64,000 bases of DNA from JAIQFL01 sp035295745 (GCA_035295745.1 DATGIL010000097.1:1-64000), one strand, 5' to 3'. Numbered from the stretch's first letter, positions 25,211 through 34,293 are shown. Program-made: numbers and translations. The notes: generated by a model not told the origin, from the sequence alone.

Positions 25211-27754
25211 ATGCCTCCGAAACTAGCGGAACGACTCCTGCGCTGGCTGGTCGGCGGCCGAGACGCTGACGCAGTCACGGGCGACTTGCGCGAAACTTTC
25301 CAGGAACGCGGAGGCGGCGTGCTCTGGTACTGGTGGCAGGTGGCAAGTTGCCTCGCTGTGCGCATCTCGCCCTCACGCCGTATGTTGCCGGGACTGGGAG
25401 CCGACTTCCATTACGCCTTGCGCCTGATCCGCCGCAATCCCGGATACGCGCTTACCGCCATGCTGTGCCTCGCACTCGCCATGGGAGTCAACACCACACT
25501 CTTCAGTTTTCTGAACAGCATGTACTTCCGCAAGCTGCCCGTTGCCGACGCCGGGCGGATCGTGCGCATCACGCGCGGCGAGTACCGATTCTGCAACTGG
25601 CCGGAGTACTTCGAAATCCGCGACCATCTTCGATCGGTGGAGGCTGCGGCGCAAGCCGTGTTCTTCGACGACATGGAGATCGATCGCGTCAGCCGGAGTA
25701 TCAGCTCCGAACATGTCTCCGCGAACTACGCCCAGGTGCTGCGACTAGGGACCGCATTGGGAAGCTGGTTCACCAACGCGAATGATCGCACGCCCCCGGC
25801 CCCGGTCGCAGTCATCAGCTATCGCGTCTGGCAGAAGCGCTTTCTCGGAGACCCCAATGCCGTGGGACAGCAAATCAGGATCCACGACGAACCATATCGC
25901 ATAGTCGGCGTGGCGCGCCCGGACTTCCTGGGCGCTTTTCCCCCATTTGCCACCGACGTTTGGGTGATGGTGCCCGCCAGGCGTGCGCGGGGTGCGCGGA
26001 TCAATCTCATAGCCCGCCTCGCCCCGGGCGCCACGCTGGAAAGCGCCACTTCCGAAATGCGCGTGGTCGCCAGCCACTTGCCGCCCGATCCGGAGAACGA
26101 TGGACCTCCCAGTCTGGCTCAGGTCCGGCCTTTCGTCGGATTCGGCAGCGACCAATGGCGGGTTTTCGGAAGCCTTACTACGATTCTCAGCGTGGTTTGT
26201 GGAGTGGTGTTGCTGATCGCCTGCGTCAACGTCGGGAATCTACTGCTCTCACGTTCCGTGGTGCGGCGCCACGAGATGGCGGTACGGCAGGCACTCGGCG
26301 CAGGACGCGCACGGCTTTTCCGGGCGACCTTCGTCGAAGGACTCGTGCTGGCTTGCGGAGGTATCGTCTTGGGATTGGCGGGAGGATTCGCCAGCGGCCG
26401 CCTGCTGGAATGGGCCAAGCCTTCCGTTCCACGAGCCTACTACCAGGGCATCCAACTCGGCATCGACTGGCGAGTCGGGCTCTGGCTCGCGGCGGCCGGC
26501 GTCGCCTGTGCCGTGCTCTTCAGTCTCGCTCCGGCTATCGGAAGCCGGCTCGATTTGAATGCCGCCATGAAACGAACCGAGGGCGGCCCGCGCTCCCGCC
26601 AGCGCGAGTTCTACTCTCTGCTCCAGGTGGCGCTTTCGCTGGCTCTGCTGATTGGTACCGGGCTGTTGCTGCGCGGTCTCGATCGCGTGGAGCATATCGA
26701 CCCTGGCTTCGCCACCGATCACCGGCTCTTTGTGAATTTGCGGGCATCCATGCGCGATCTGACGCCGGAACAGTCCACCTTGCTCTATAGCGATCTGCTC
26801 GGCCGCGCCCGCGCCTTACCCGGTGTGATCGACGCCACACTCGCCTGGCAGGTGCTGGGCACGGTCGGTATGGCGTGTGCCAGCAAGTCCGCGACGGAAG
26901 AGCCCGGTGACGCGAGAGAGAACGTGGTGGAGCCCAACTACTTCGACATGATGCGCGTTCCCATTCTGCGAGGCAGCGGACTGCCGCGAAACGGAGCACT
27001 CACGGACGCGCCGGCCGTGGTGGTGAATGAGACGATGGCGCGAACATACTGGCCGGGAGAAGATCCGCTTGGCAAGCTCTTGTGGCTCGGATGCCAAGGA
27101 CAGCAGCGTAAGATCGGCCAGGTAGTTGGAGTGGCCGCCGACACGCGCAATCCAGCATACCCGTCGCAGTCTCCTACGGGGTTCTATCGCTCGCGCCTCC
27201 AGGATCCCGGAAACAGCTATTTCGGACTCATTATCCAAACCACCGGTGATCCATATTTGTGGAGCAAGCCGCTGATGTCAGTCGCGCAGAGCGGCGGCGC
27301 ACACCTCCGAATCTTCGACATGCGCAGTATGGCGGACGACGTCGGTCTCCTTCTGTGGGAAGCGCGCTGGCAAGCTGCGCTGCTGAGCAGCCTCGGCGCG
27401 CTCGCGGCGGTCCTGGCCGCGATTGGGCTGTACGGCGTGGTTGCCTTCACGGTCGCCCAACGGACCCGCGAGATTGGGGTCCGCATGGCTTTGGGTGCTG
27501 CGCCCGCGGACGTACAGTGGATGATATTGGGACACGGTCTGCGCATCACTGGCGTGGGGATCGCGGCGGGCCTGCTGTTGAGTGCAGGCACCGTGCACTG
27601 GTTGCGCGGCTTTCTCTATGGGTTGAGTCCATTCGATCCGATCGCCTTCGCAGCGGCAAGTCTGGTTTGGATTCTGATCGCCATGCTGGCAAGCTGGTAC
27701 CCCGCCCGTCGAGCGACCCGAGTGGATCCTCTGACGGCGCTGCAATACGAATGA
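25211..27754 (+). CDS. ADOP-type large permease, second copy
   Basis: An 847-residue paralogue of the preceding protein with the same order: prefix (LAERLLRWLVGGRDADAVTG is identical over 20 residues), MacB-like periplasmic domains and two FtsX regions, ending ASWYPARRATRVDPLTALQYE. The start is ATG 25211, 11 nt after the previous stop, with AGGAGA just upstream; a longer in-frame reading from 24962 overlaps the upstream gene and is not real. Prefix and membrane parts are much more alike between the copies than the periplasmic domains, which suggests duplication followed by change in substrate recognition. Twin REP elements follow. Confidence 0.9.
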   Translation: MPPKLAERLLRWLVGGRDADAVTGDLRETFQERGGGVLWYWWQVASCLAVRISPSRRMLPGLGADFHYALRLIRRNPGYALTAMLCLALAMGVNTTLFSFLNSMYFRKLPVADAGRIVRITRGEYRFCNWPEYFEIRDHLRSVEAAAQAVFFDDMEIDRVSRSISSEHVSANYAQVLRLGTALGSWFTNANDRTPPAPVAVISYRVWQKRFLGDPNAVGQQIRIHDEPYRIVGVARPDFLGAFPPFATDVWVMVPARRARGARINLIARLAPGATLESATSEMRVVASHLPPDPENDGPPSLAQVRPFVGFGSDQWRVFGSLTTILSVVCGVVLLIACVNVGNLLLSRSVVRRHEMAVRQALGAGRARLFRATFVEGLVLACGGIVLGLAGGFASGRLLEWAKPSVPRAYYQGIQLGIDWRVGLWLAAAGVACAVLFSLAPAIGSRLDLNAAMKRTEGGPRSRQREFYSLLQVALSLALLIGTGLLLRGLDRVEHIDPGFATDHRLFVNLRASMRDLTPEQSTLLYSDLLGRARALPGVIDATLAWQVLGTVGMACASKSATEEPGDARENVVEPNYFDMMRVPILRGSGLPRNGALTDAPAVVVNETMARTYWPGEDPLGKLLWLGCQGQQRKIGQVVGVAADTRNPAYPSQSPTGFYRSRLQDPGNSYFGLIIQTTGDPYLWSKPLMSVAQSGGAHLRIFDMRSMADDVGLLLWEARWQAALLSSLGALAAVLAAIGLYGVVAFTVAQRTREIGVRMALGAAPADVQWMILGHGLRITGVGIAAGLLLSAGTVHWLRGFLYGLSPFDPIAFAAASLVWILIAMLASWYPARRATRVDPLTALQYE

Positions 27755-27779
27755 ATTTGGAATCGGGCGGGCCAGTTTT

Positions 27780-27856
27780 CGCTCCCTCACGGTCGCGGCT
27801 CGTAAGCTACCTTCGCGCGAATACGTGCGCTTGCGAGCCGCGCGCGTAAGCAAGCG
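27780..27856. repeat. REP-type element, copy 1 of 2
   Basis: Arms CGCTCCCTCACGGTCGCGGC and its near-complement ending GCGTAAGCAAGCG enclose a loop with CTACCTTCGCGCGAATACGT. It starts 26 nt after the permease stop. The second copy at 27909 is nearly identical. Confidence 0.85.
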
Positions 27857-27908
27857 ATGTCCGGATTTTTCAGAGCTTCTCGCGGTCGCGGCTCGTTGCT
27901 TCGAAGAT

Positions 27909-27985
27909 CGCTCCCTCACGGTCGCGGCTCGTAAGCTACCTTCGCGCGAATACGTGTGCTTGCGAGCCGCGCGCGTAAGCAAGCG
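27909..27985. repeat. REP-type element, copy 2 of 2
   Basis: Same structure as the element at 27780-27856, with one visible difference in the loop (GTGTGC for GTGCGC). A third partial left arm (TCGCGGTCGCGGCTCGT) lies between the two near 27880. The two together fill most of the 315-nt gap before the next gene, in which I see no coding sequence. Confidence 0.85.
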
Positions 27986-28069
27986 TTCCCCGTCCCTCAC
28001 CTCAATTTTCCTATCGTTTCCTCATGCACACCATCGGACTGTCTTCCGTCAGTCCGGTAGAGTAGAAAC

Positions 28070-29350
28070 ATGAAGCTTCTGAGCCTTCTTGCCGTTTTGC
28101 CGCTGCTTCTGACTGCCCAGCCCGATCCCGCTTACGAGGCCTACCAGGCTTGGCAACAGCAGCACCGTACGAGTGATTACAAAGCTCTATACGAAGCTTC
28201 CACAGAATGGACCACCAAATGGCCTGACAGCCGCTTTGCCTGGCAACAGCGCCGCGACTCTCTCTTGCAGACTCAGAACCGCTCCGCGGAGTTGTGGAAA
28301 GTAGTGGATGAGAACCTGATTCGCCTGTCGCCGCAACACACATATGCGTCACTCGCGGCCTACGACTGGGTAACGTATGGAATCAATCTGAAAGAGGCCG
28401 AGGCGCTAATCTCTGCGGAGATAGCCTGGCAAGAGGCTCGACCCAAGCCCGCTGCGGCCGCAGACGCGACCCTCGCGGACCGTATCGATGAAGCGGGATT
28501 CAGTTCGCGTTTGTTCGATCCGCTTTGCACGTTGGCCCGTGCCGAGATTCAATTGAAAGAATTCGACCGCGCTCGCATTGCCATCCAACGCATCCATTCC
28601 TGGCTGGAAGGCGATTTCAAACACTATTATGACCCCGACCCGCTGGAGACATTCCCCGATTACGGTTCGAAATACTTCACTATTTCCGCAGAACTGGCCG
28701 AAGCGGAAGGACGGAAGGCCGACGCCTTGGCGTTCTACCGTCGAGTGATCACCGACCCGTACTACCGCCGGGAATATCGAGGCTATCTCAAGCAGACGCG
28801 CACCCTCTGGGACGAAATGGGCGGAACCCCAGAAGGTTGGAAGGTGTTCTCCGAGGTCCCTCCGCTTCCTGCGGGCGTCCCGGCCGGACACCTCGGAACC
28901 TCTTTCTTTCCTTGGGTTGCTCTCGATTACAAGCTACCTCCGCTGGAAGGGGCTCATTTCGAAGGCAAGACGACGCTGGTATATCTGTGGACCTCGTCCT
29001 GCGCGCCTTGCTGGGCGACTCTCCCCGCGATCCAGACGGTACACAATACGGTAAAGAACCGAAACGACCTCCAGGTCATCACGCTCAATGTGGATGACGA
29101 CAAAGAAAGGTCCGAAGCTTTTATGCGACAAAAAGGCTACGATTTTCCGGTCGTCATCGGCAAGACATACGCAAAGAAAGTGCTGCCGGAAATGATTATT
29201 GGCCAGATCTGGATTGTAGACGCAGGCGGCGCCGTGCGGCTTCAACGGACCGGGAACACCTTCAACGGCAGGGAACAGGCGCTCGTTGACGAAACCATTT
29301 ACAAGATGTCGCAGGTGTCTCGATCGGTGCGTGGGGCGGAAATTCGCTAG
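28070..29350 (+). CDS. Secreted TlpA-like thioredoxin-domain protein
   Basis: A 426-residue exported protein. A signal peptide (LLSLLAVLPLLLTAQ) is followed by about 270 residues of helical, TPR-like sequence and a C-terminal thioredoxin fold (about 290-410). The redox motif is SSCAPCWATLP (C-A-P-C), with the cis-Pro region in LPEMIIGQIWIVDAGG. TlpA/ResA-type proteins reduce disulfides in the periplasm, often for cytochrome c maturation. It is 12 nt upstream of the TIGR03435-type gene and probably co-transcribed with it. The large N-terminal domain is unusual and may bind the client. Confidence 0.85.
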   Translation: MKLLSLLAVLPLLLTAQPDPAYEAYQAWQQQHRTSDYKALYEASTEWTTKWPDSRFAWQQRRDSLLQTQNRSAELWKVVDENLIRLSPQHTYASLAAYDWVTYGINLKEAEALISAEIAWQEARPKPAAAADATLADRIDEAGFSSRLFDPLCTLARAEIQLKEFDRARIAIQRIHSWLEGDFKHYYDPDPLETFPDYGSKYFTISAELAEAEGRKADALAFYRRVITDPYYRREYRGYLKQTRTLWDEMGGTPEGWKVFSEVPPLPAGVPAGHLGTSFFPWVALDYKLPPLEGAHFEGKTTLVYLWTSSCAPCWATLPAIQTVHNTVKNRNDLQVITLNVDDDKERSEAFMRQKGYDFPVVIGKTYAKKVLPEMIIGQIWIVDAGGAVRLQRTGNTFNGREQALVDETIYKMSQVSRSVRGAEIR

Positions 29351-29362
29351 CCGGGCACGCCT

Positions 29363-30085
29363 ATGTTCCCAATGTCACACCGAATCATCGTCCTGTTCCT
29401 CCTGAGCGTGCCAGCCGCAGGCCAGACTTTTGAGGTGGCATCCGTGAAAGTGGCTCCTCCCGAACCGCCCGGGCAGACCACCATGGGGTACCCCGGGCTG
29501 TGTCCTGCCATTCGTTACACCAACCTGTGCATGCTTGACCTCCTGGCAGACGCGTATCAGGTGAAGCAGTATCAGATCTCCGGGCCGTCCTGGTTCAAAG
29601 AGCGGCAGCCGCGATATGTCATCGGCGCCACGTGTCCGGCGAAGAGTTCCCCAGCAGAAATTCGGAAGATGCTGCAGGCATTGCTGGCGGAGCGCTTTCA
29701 CCTGGTCGCGCACCTGGAAAAAAAGGAGCAGCCCGTATATGCGCTGATAGTCCCCAACGGCGGCGGATCCAAGCTGGTGAAGGTGCGGGAATCGGGCACC
29801 GGCGGTTTTTCCGAGGGCAGTTCCGGACCTGGAGGGGTCAAGGGAAAATTTACTCTCGCAGATCTCGCGGCACTGCTGTCATATCAAACGGACCGGCCCA
29901 TTCTCGATAAGACCGGCCTGGACGGGATGTTTGAGATCGATCTGCACTGGATTCGCGACAGTGACGATTCCTCCGCTCTGTTCAGCGCCGTGAAGGAACA
30001 AATGGGCTTGCGCCTGGTACCGGAGAAGGCGTCCATCGACCTGCTGGTGATCGATCGCGTGGACCGGACTCCTGTCGAGAACTGA
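29363..30085 (+). CDS. TIGR03435 family secreted protein
   Basis: A 240-residue exported protein with a signal peptide (RIIVLFLLSVPAAGQTF) and the features of the TIGR03435 soil-Acidobacteria family: FEVASVK at the mature N-terminus, NLCMLDLLADAYQVKQYQIS, the MLQALLAERFHL block, YALIVPNGG, and the C-terminal RPILDKTGLDGMFEIDLHW with LRLVPEKASIDLLVIDRV. Its function is not known; the family is strongly expanded in Solibacter-like genomes and often tied to TonB or signalling genes. ATG 29363 or 29372 could start it. Here it follows the TlpA-like gene by 12 nt. Confidence 0.92.
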   Translation: MFPMSHRIIVLFLLSVPAAGQTFEVASVKVAPPEPPGQTTMGYPGLCPAIRYTNLCMLDLLADAYQVKQYQISGPSWFKERQPRYVIGATCPAKSSPAEIRKMLQALLAERFHLVAHLEKKEQPVYALIVPNGGGSKLVKVRESGTGGFSEGSSGPGGVKGKFTLADLAALLSYQTDRPILDKTGLDGMFEIDLHWIRDSDDSSALFSAVKEQMGLRLVPEKASIDLLVIDRVDRTPVEN

Positions 30086-30103
30086 GCGTCTTTCCGTTTT
30101 GCG

Positions 30104-30895
30104 TCACTTCTTTTTGGGAGGCGGCGCATCAGTATCGAACCGGATCACCGACTCCGCCACATACTCCCGGCAATTGGTGAATTCGATCTCGTTGCGCCCT
30201 TGCCACCCGTTAGTATTCGTGAGGATGGTCCGTGCCGACCGCGGCAACAACACCTCAGACGGGCCGATCTTCGTCATCGCGTATGTGACTACGGTAGTCG
30301 TATCCGCGATGTCCAGTTCCAGCGGAATGTCAACGGCGCGCTCCTCAATTCGCAACAAATTGTGATTCTCCGCGTCCGCCCAGAAGGTGCCTTCCAAGCC
30401 GACGGATCCGACGGCAGTTGCGGACGAGATCGTATATCCAGCCTGATTCACGGGAACCACGAAACTGAATCGCAGGGCCGGACGATCGAGGATCCGGTCC
30501 TCGACCATCGCCGTGGTGCGTCCGTTGTCGTTGACGAAGAGGTTGCGCGCTACCGCGGAAAAAGCGCCGGTCCCCATCGCGCCTCCGTACGCCATTCGCT
30601 TCAGGTCCATCTCCTGAAACGAGCCTGTGCCGCCGGCTGGCGCCACCATTTCCTTGCCTCCCACGAACGCCACGTCGAGGCGGACGGTGTCGATGGGGCG
30701 ATAGATGTCCGTGCGTGGCCGCCTCTCGAAACGATTGATCGTCTCCGCACAGGCGAAGTCGGGAAGACGCTGCAGTTCCGCTTTGGCCTTCCGTTTGACG
30801 CGCGAGAGTTGCAGGACCCAATCGGGCAAGTCCTGCTCATACAGCGGACTGGCACACAGAATCGCAACGGCGGCGGCAATCGCTTGCAGTCTCAC
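30104..30895 (-). CDS. Secreted protein of unknown function
   Basis: A 263-residue protein with an N-terminal signal peptide (LQAIAAAVAILCASPLYEQ). The mature part begins with a basic helical stretch and LPDFACAETINRFERRP, a pattern I associate with a family of exported acidobacterial proteins without assigned function; the rest is beta-rich, suggesting a lipid-binding or beta-barrel-like fold. The C-terminus is Pro/Lys rich (DAPPPKKK). It overlaps the upstream ThDP-enzyme gene by 4 nt (ATGA), so the two should be translationally coupled, though a functional link is not clear. Converges on the TIGR03435 gene. Confidence 0.72.
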   Translation of the reverse strand: MRLQAIAAAVAILCASPLYEQDLPDWVLQLSRVKRKAKAELQRLPDFACAETINRFERRPRTDIYRPIDTVRLDVAFVGGKEMVAPAGGTGSFQEMDLKRMAYGGAMGTGAFSAVARNLFVNDNGRTTAMVEDRILDRPALRFSFVVPVNQAGYTISSATAVGSVGLEGTFWADAENHNLLRIEERAVDIPLELDIADTTTVVTYAMTKIGPSEVLLPRSARTILTNTNGWQGRNEIEFTNCREYVAESVIRFDTDAPPPKKK

Positions 30896-32559
30896 TTCTT
30901 CTTACCGGCAATCTGCCACTCGGTGAACGGCGAACGGACGCCGCGGATCTTCACATTGAGGCAGTATGGAATTCGCGACGCCAAGGCGCGCTCGACCGCG
31001 GGTCCCACCTGGCTCAGATCTTCAATCGTCTCGCCCTCTCCACCGAACGCCTTCATTATGAGATCGTAGCGGGTCGATCGCAACTCGCACCCCACGGTCG
31101 GCACCGCGGGATTCGCGAACGTTTGTAACTCCCGCTCCAGGCCCCATCCCGCATCGTTGCCCACAATCAGGACGATCGGCAGTCCGTGACGCACCGCGCT
31201 GTCCATCTCCGCGAGATAAAATCCCAACGCACCGTCGCCGGTGATCGCGATCACGCGCCTCTCGGGATGCGCGAGTTGCAGTGCGAGACTGTTGGGCAGC
31301 GAGGACCCGATGGTGCCCAGCGGACCCAGCCGCAGCCAACCGCCGCCCTCGAGCGCCGGCAGGATCGCCCGGCCCCAGTGCGCAAAGTCTCCGCCGTCCC
31401 ACGAGTACAGCACGGCCGGCGGCAGCACTCTGCGCAATTCGTGAAAGAACGCCGCGGGGTGTATCGATTCACCACCAGATTCGGCGAATTCCGCGAGTTT
31501 GCCCTCCCAATTCCGCCGTAACTCTCGAACTCGATCCAGCCATGGCAGGGGCATCCACGGCTCCGGCCCCGCACAATCCGTGAGCGCGTCCAGAACCGAA
31601 CGCGCATCGGCGTGAATCGAAACATCCAGCTTGCGATTCAGACCGAGTTCCTCGGCGTGGATGTCGATTTGGATGAAGCGGGCCTCTGCAGGGAACAGTC
31701 GCTCGCCGCCCATGGCCAGCCGGTAGTCGATCCTCTTGCCGACGATCAGGAATAGGTCCGCTTCCCGGAACGCCTCATGCACCGCATAATTAAGCGCCGG
31801 ATCGGCATATCCCATCGCCAGCGGGTGATCGTCGGGAACAGTTCCGCGCCCCATGGTGATGGTGTAAAGCGGGAATGAGGTCATCTCCAGGAATCGCCGC
31901 AATGCATCTTCGGCATGCGACCACCACACCCCGCTGCCCGCGATGACCACCGGCCGGCGCGCTTCGCGGAGCATCGCCGCGACCGCCTGCAAATCCGCGG
32001 GCCGCGGGTGAGAATCCAGGCGGGTATGACCGGGAAGCGGAGGCGTCCTTCGCGGGTCGCCCTGGCTCGTGAACACGTCCACCGGTATCGTCAGATGCAC
32101 CGCGCCCTTGCGGCCGGTACTGGCGGCGGCATAAGCGCGTTCCAGGTAAAACGGAATCGCGGCGGCGCACGGAGGCTCGGCCGCCCACTTTACCACCGGC
32201 CGCGCCATCGCCACCTGATCGATATCCTGAAATGCCTCCCGATGCGCTAACGTCGACGAGCGGCTGCCGCTCACCGCGATCAGCGGACTTCCCGCCAATT
32301 GCGCCGTGGCGATGCCGGTGAGCGAGTTCGTATGGCCTGGACCGCCCGTCACCAGCGAGATCGCCGGCTTGCGATGAATGCGCGCCCAGGCATCCGCGGC
32401 GTGCGTCACGCCGGATTCGTGCCGCAGGTCCACCACGTGCATCCCGCTGCGCGCGGCTTCCCGCAGTACCTCGTTCAGGTGGTCTCCCACCAACGTGAAA
32501 ACGGTGTCGATCCCCAGCCGGAAAGCGGTCTCTACAAAGAGTTCGGCGCCATTTGGCAT
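30892..32559 (-). CDS. Thiamine-diphosphate-dependent enzyme, acetolactate synthase-like
   Basis: A 555-residue three-domain ThDP enzyme. The N-terminal Pyr domain has the catalytic Glu in VDLRHESGVTHAADAWAR and TGGPGHTNSLTG; the middle domain binds no obvious FAD; the C-terminal PP domain holds the ThDP motif ITGDGALGFYLAEMD ending in IVLIVGNDAGWG. The fold and length match the acetolactate synthase, oxalyl-CoA decarboxylase and 2-hydroxyacyl-CoA lyase group. Without a regulatory subunit nearby a catabolic carboligase or lyase seems likelier than branched amino-acid synthesis. Divergent from galE; overlaps the downstream secreted-protein gene by 4 nt. Confidence 0.88.
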   Translation of the reverse strand: MPNGAELFVETAFRLGIDTVFTLVGDHLNEVLREAARSGMHVVDLRHESGVTHAADAWARIHRKPAISLVTGGPGHTNSLTGIATAQLAGSPLIAVSGSRSSTLAHREAFQDIDQVAMARPVVKWAAEPPCAAAIPFYLERAYAAASTGRKGAVHLTIPVDVFTSQGDPRRTPPLPGHTRLDSHPRPADLQAVAAMLREARRPVVIAGSGVWWSHAEDALRRFLEMTSFPLYTITMGRGTVPDDHPLAMGYADPALNYAVHEAFREADLFLIVGKRIDYRLAMGGERLFPAEARFIQIDIHAEELGLNRKLDVSIHADARSVLDALTDCAGPEPWMPLPWLDRVRELRRNWEGKLAEFAESGGESIHPAAFFHELRRVLPPAVLYSWDGGDFAHWGRAILPALEGGGWLRLGPLGTIGSSLPNSLALQLAHPERRVIAITGDGALGFYLAEMDSAVRHGLPIVLIVGNDAGWGLERELQTFANPAVPTVGCELRSTRYDLIMKAFGGEGETIEDLSQVGPAVERALASRIPYCLNVKIRGVRSPFTEWQIAGKKK

Positions 32560-32588
32560 CAGACCGCCATGCTACTACAATCGGACTG

Positions 32589-33569
32589 GTGATCTCTCGA
32601 AGAATTCTCGTCACGGGCGGCGCGGGGTATATCGGTTCTCATACCGTGCGACTGCTGCTCCAGCAAGGGTATGACGTCGCGGTGGTGGACGATCTTTCCA
32701 AAGGCTTCCGGCACAATGTGCCGGCGAGCCGCCTCTTCCGGCTCAACATCTGCGAGACCAATGCACTAACTGAGTTGCTGCGCCAGACACGCTGCGAAGC
32801 GGTCATCCACTTCGCAGCTTCGATCTCGGTCGGCGAGTCGATGCGTGAGCCGCAACTCTATTTCGCCAATAATGTGGGCGGCTCGCTGTCACTGCTCACC
32901 GCCATGACGCGAGCCGGGGTGAAGCACATCGTGTTCTCATCCACTGCGGCGCTGTTCGGCAATCCGCACACGGTTCCGATTCTGGACGATTTTCCGATCC
33001 AGCCGGTGAATCCATACGGCGAGTCGAAAGCCATGGTGGAGACCATGCTGAAGTGGTTCGACCAGATCCACCATTTGACCGGCATTGCGCTGCGGTATTT
33101 CAACGCCGCGGGCGCGGATCCCGAGGGACACCTGGGCGAGGAACACGAACCCGAGACGCACCTCATTCCGCTGGTGTTGCGGGCCTGCATGACCGGCAAG
33201 CCGATGACGATTTTTGGCGACGACTACGACACGCCGGATGGCACCTGCATCCGCGACTACATCCACGTGAACGATCTGGCACAGGCGCACATTCTCTCGG
33301 TGGAGCATCTGCTGGGCGGGGGAGCATCGGACCGGTTCAATGTGGGAACGGGGACCGGGCACAGCGTCCTGGAGTTGATTCGCGCGGCGGAGAAAGTGAC
33401 GGGCAAGAAGGTGCCTTACGTCATGGGCCCGAGGCGGGAAGGCGATCCTGCAAGGCTGGTGGCGTCATCAAACAAGCTGCGCGAGAAGCTTGGCTGGAAT
33501 CCCAAGTACACCGCGCTCGAGACGATCGTCGAACACGCCTGGCGATTCGCGCAGAAGCGTGCGCGCTGA
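32589..33569 (+). CDS. galE: UDP-glucose 4-epimerase
   Basis: A 326-residue extended SDR enzyme that interconverts UDP-glucose and UDP-galactose. It has the NAD-binding ILVTGGAGYIGSHTV, VIHFAASISVGESM, the catalytic Y-x3-K in NPYGESKAM, and GTCIRDYIHVNDLA, a block typical of GalE. The start is GTG 32589 directly before the NAD motif; a longer frame from 32553 would overlap the divergent ThDP gene. Acts in the cytosol to supply UDP-galactose for glycans, which fits with the glycosyltransferase-like gene nearby, but no operon partner is visible. Confidence 0.92.
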   Translation: MISRRILVTGGAGYIGSHTVRLLLQQGYDVAVVDDLSKGFRHNVPASRLFRLNICETNALTELLRQTRCEAVIHFAASISVGESMREPQLYFANNVGGSLSLLTAMTRAGVKHIVFSSTAALFGNPHTVPILDDFPIQPVNPYGESKAMVETMLKWFDQIHHLTGIALRYFNAAGADPEGHLGEEHEPETHLIPLVLRACMTGKPMTIFGDDYDTPDGTCIRDYIHVNDLAQAHILSVEHLLGGGASDRFNVGTGTGHSVLELIRAAEKVTGKKVPYVMGPRREGDPARLVASSNKLREKLGWNPKYTALETIVEHAWRFAQKRAR

Positions 33570-33573
33570 GATT

Positions 33574-33606
33574 GTGGCGCAAAGACTCCTCTCGACGCTT
33601 TTCGTG
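33574..33606. repeat. Short interspersed repeat, deleted copy
   Basis: GTGGCGCAAAGACTCCTCTC followed by GACGCTTTTCG matches the ends of a longer copy at 34200-34250 but lacks about 20 nt from the middle. It lies just after galE. Confidence 0.5.
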
Positions 33607-33756
33607 TGTCCACTCAGCTGGCACTACAGAGAGACCGCCGTACAAGAGGGTTTTTGCGCCTCAGACTCTTCCCAACCACGACAAAGTGGTGCTAAACTCT
33701 GATTTGGGCCATCCGCCCATGCAGGGAAGAGAGCCTACCGGCTCGGGAGACACTTT

Positions 33757-34095
33757 ATGATCAAGAGTTTCATTCTGGCAATCGCCATTCTGGCAGTCAC
33801 ATTGGCCACCGCGGGCACCGTTCCGGCCCCGGGCGGCAGCTACAAGATCACGTTGGCCCAGCCTTCCGTCGTGAACGGCACCGATCTGAAGGCCGGGGAG
33901 TATCGGCTGAACGTGGGAACGGACAAGGTTCAGATCGTCGCTGGCAAAGTCAATATGGATGTCCCGGTGAAGGTCGAAACCGCCGACAAGAAGTTTGAGA
34001 GCACCTCGATCCGATACACCACCGTAAACGGCAAGTCCGCGATATCGGAAATAAGGTTTGGCGGCTCCAAGACCAGGTTGATCTTCGCACAGTAG
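33757..34095 (+). CDS. Small secreted protein of unknown function
   Basis: A 112-residue protein with a clean signal peptide (FILAIAILAVTLATAG) and a beta-rich mature part that opens GSYKITLAQPSVVNGTDLKAG. The pattern 'L..P..V.G..LKAGEY' recurs in small exported acidobacterial proteins of unknown role. GGGAGA lies 9 nt before the ATG. The gene is isolated and followed by a strong hairpin terminator, so it is likely a single transcription unit. Confidence 0.75.
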   Translation: MIKSFILAIAILAVTLATAGTVPAPGGSYKITLAQPSVVNGTDLKAGEYRLNVGTDKVQIVAGKVNMDVPVKVETADKKFESTSIRYTTVNGKSAISEIRFGGSKTRLIFAQ

Positions 34096-34123
34096 CTCGT
34101 ACACCCCGTCCTTTTGGCAACCG

Positions 34124-34175
34124 CATCGCGCGTGACTCCGGCCGCAGGCCGCTCACGCGCGATGTTCTTCTTTGG
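34124..34175 (+). terminator. Rho-independent terminator after small secreted protein gene
   Basis: CATCGCGCGTGA (34124-34135) pairs perfectly with TCACGCGCGATG (34153-34164); the 17-nt loop can form a further GGCC stem. TTCTTCTTT follows the stem. Confidence 0.8.
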
Positions 34176-34199
34176 GGCCCGTGCCTTCGGCGGACACCC

Positions 34200-34250
34200 G
34201 TGGCGCAAACACTCCTGTTTGCCGCGTCGAGACTCATCTCGACGCTTTTC
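34200..34250. repeat. Short interspersed repeat, longer copy
   Basis: GTGGCGCAAACACTCCTGTT through GACGCTTTTCG. It contains a small perfect hairpin, GTCGAGA with TCTCGAC. A shortened copy is at 33574-33606. It lies just past the 3' end side of the glycosyltransferase-like gene. Confidence 0.5.
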
Positions 34251-34293
34251 GCCCGACCACCAAATTCTGTCAGGCGTTTTCTGCTTACTCCGC

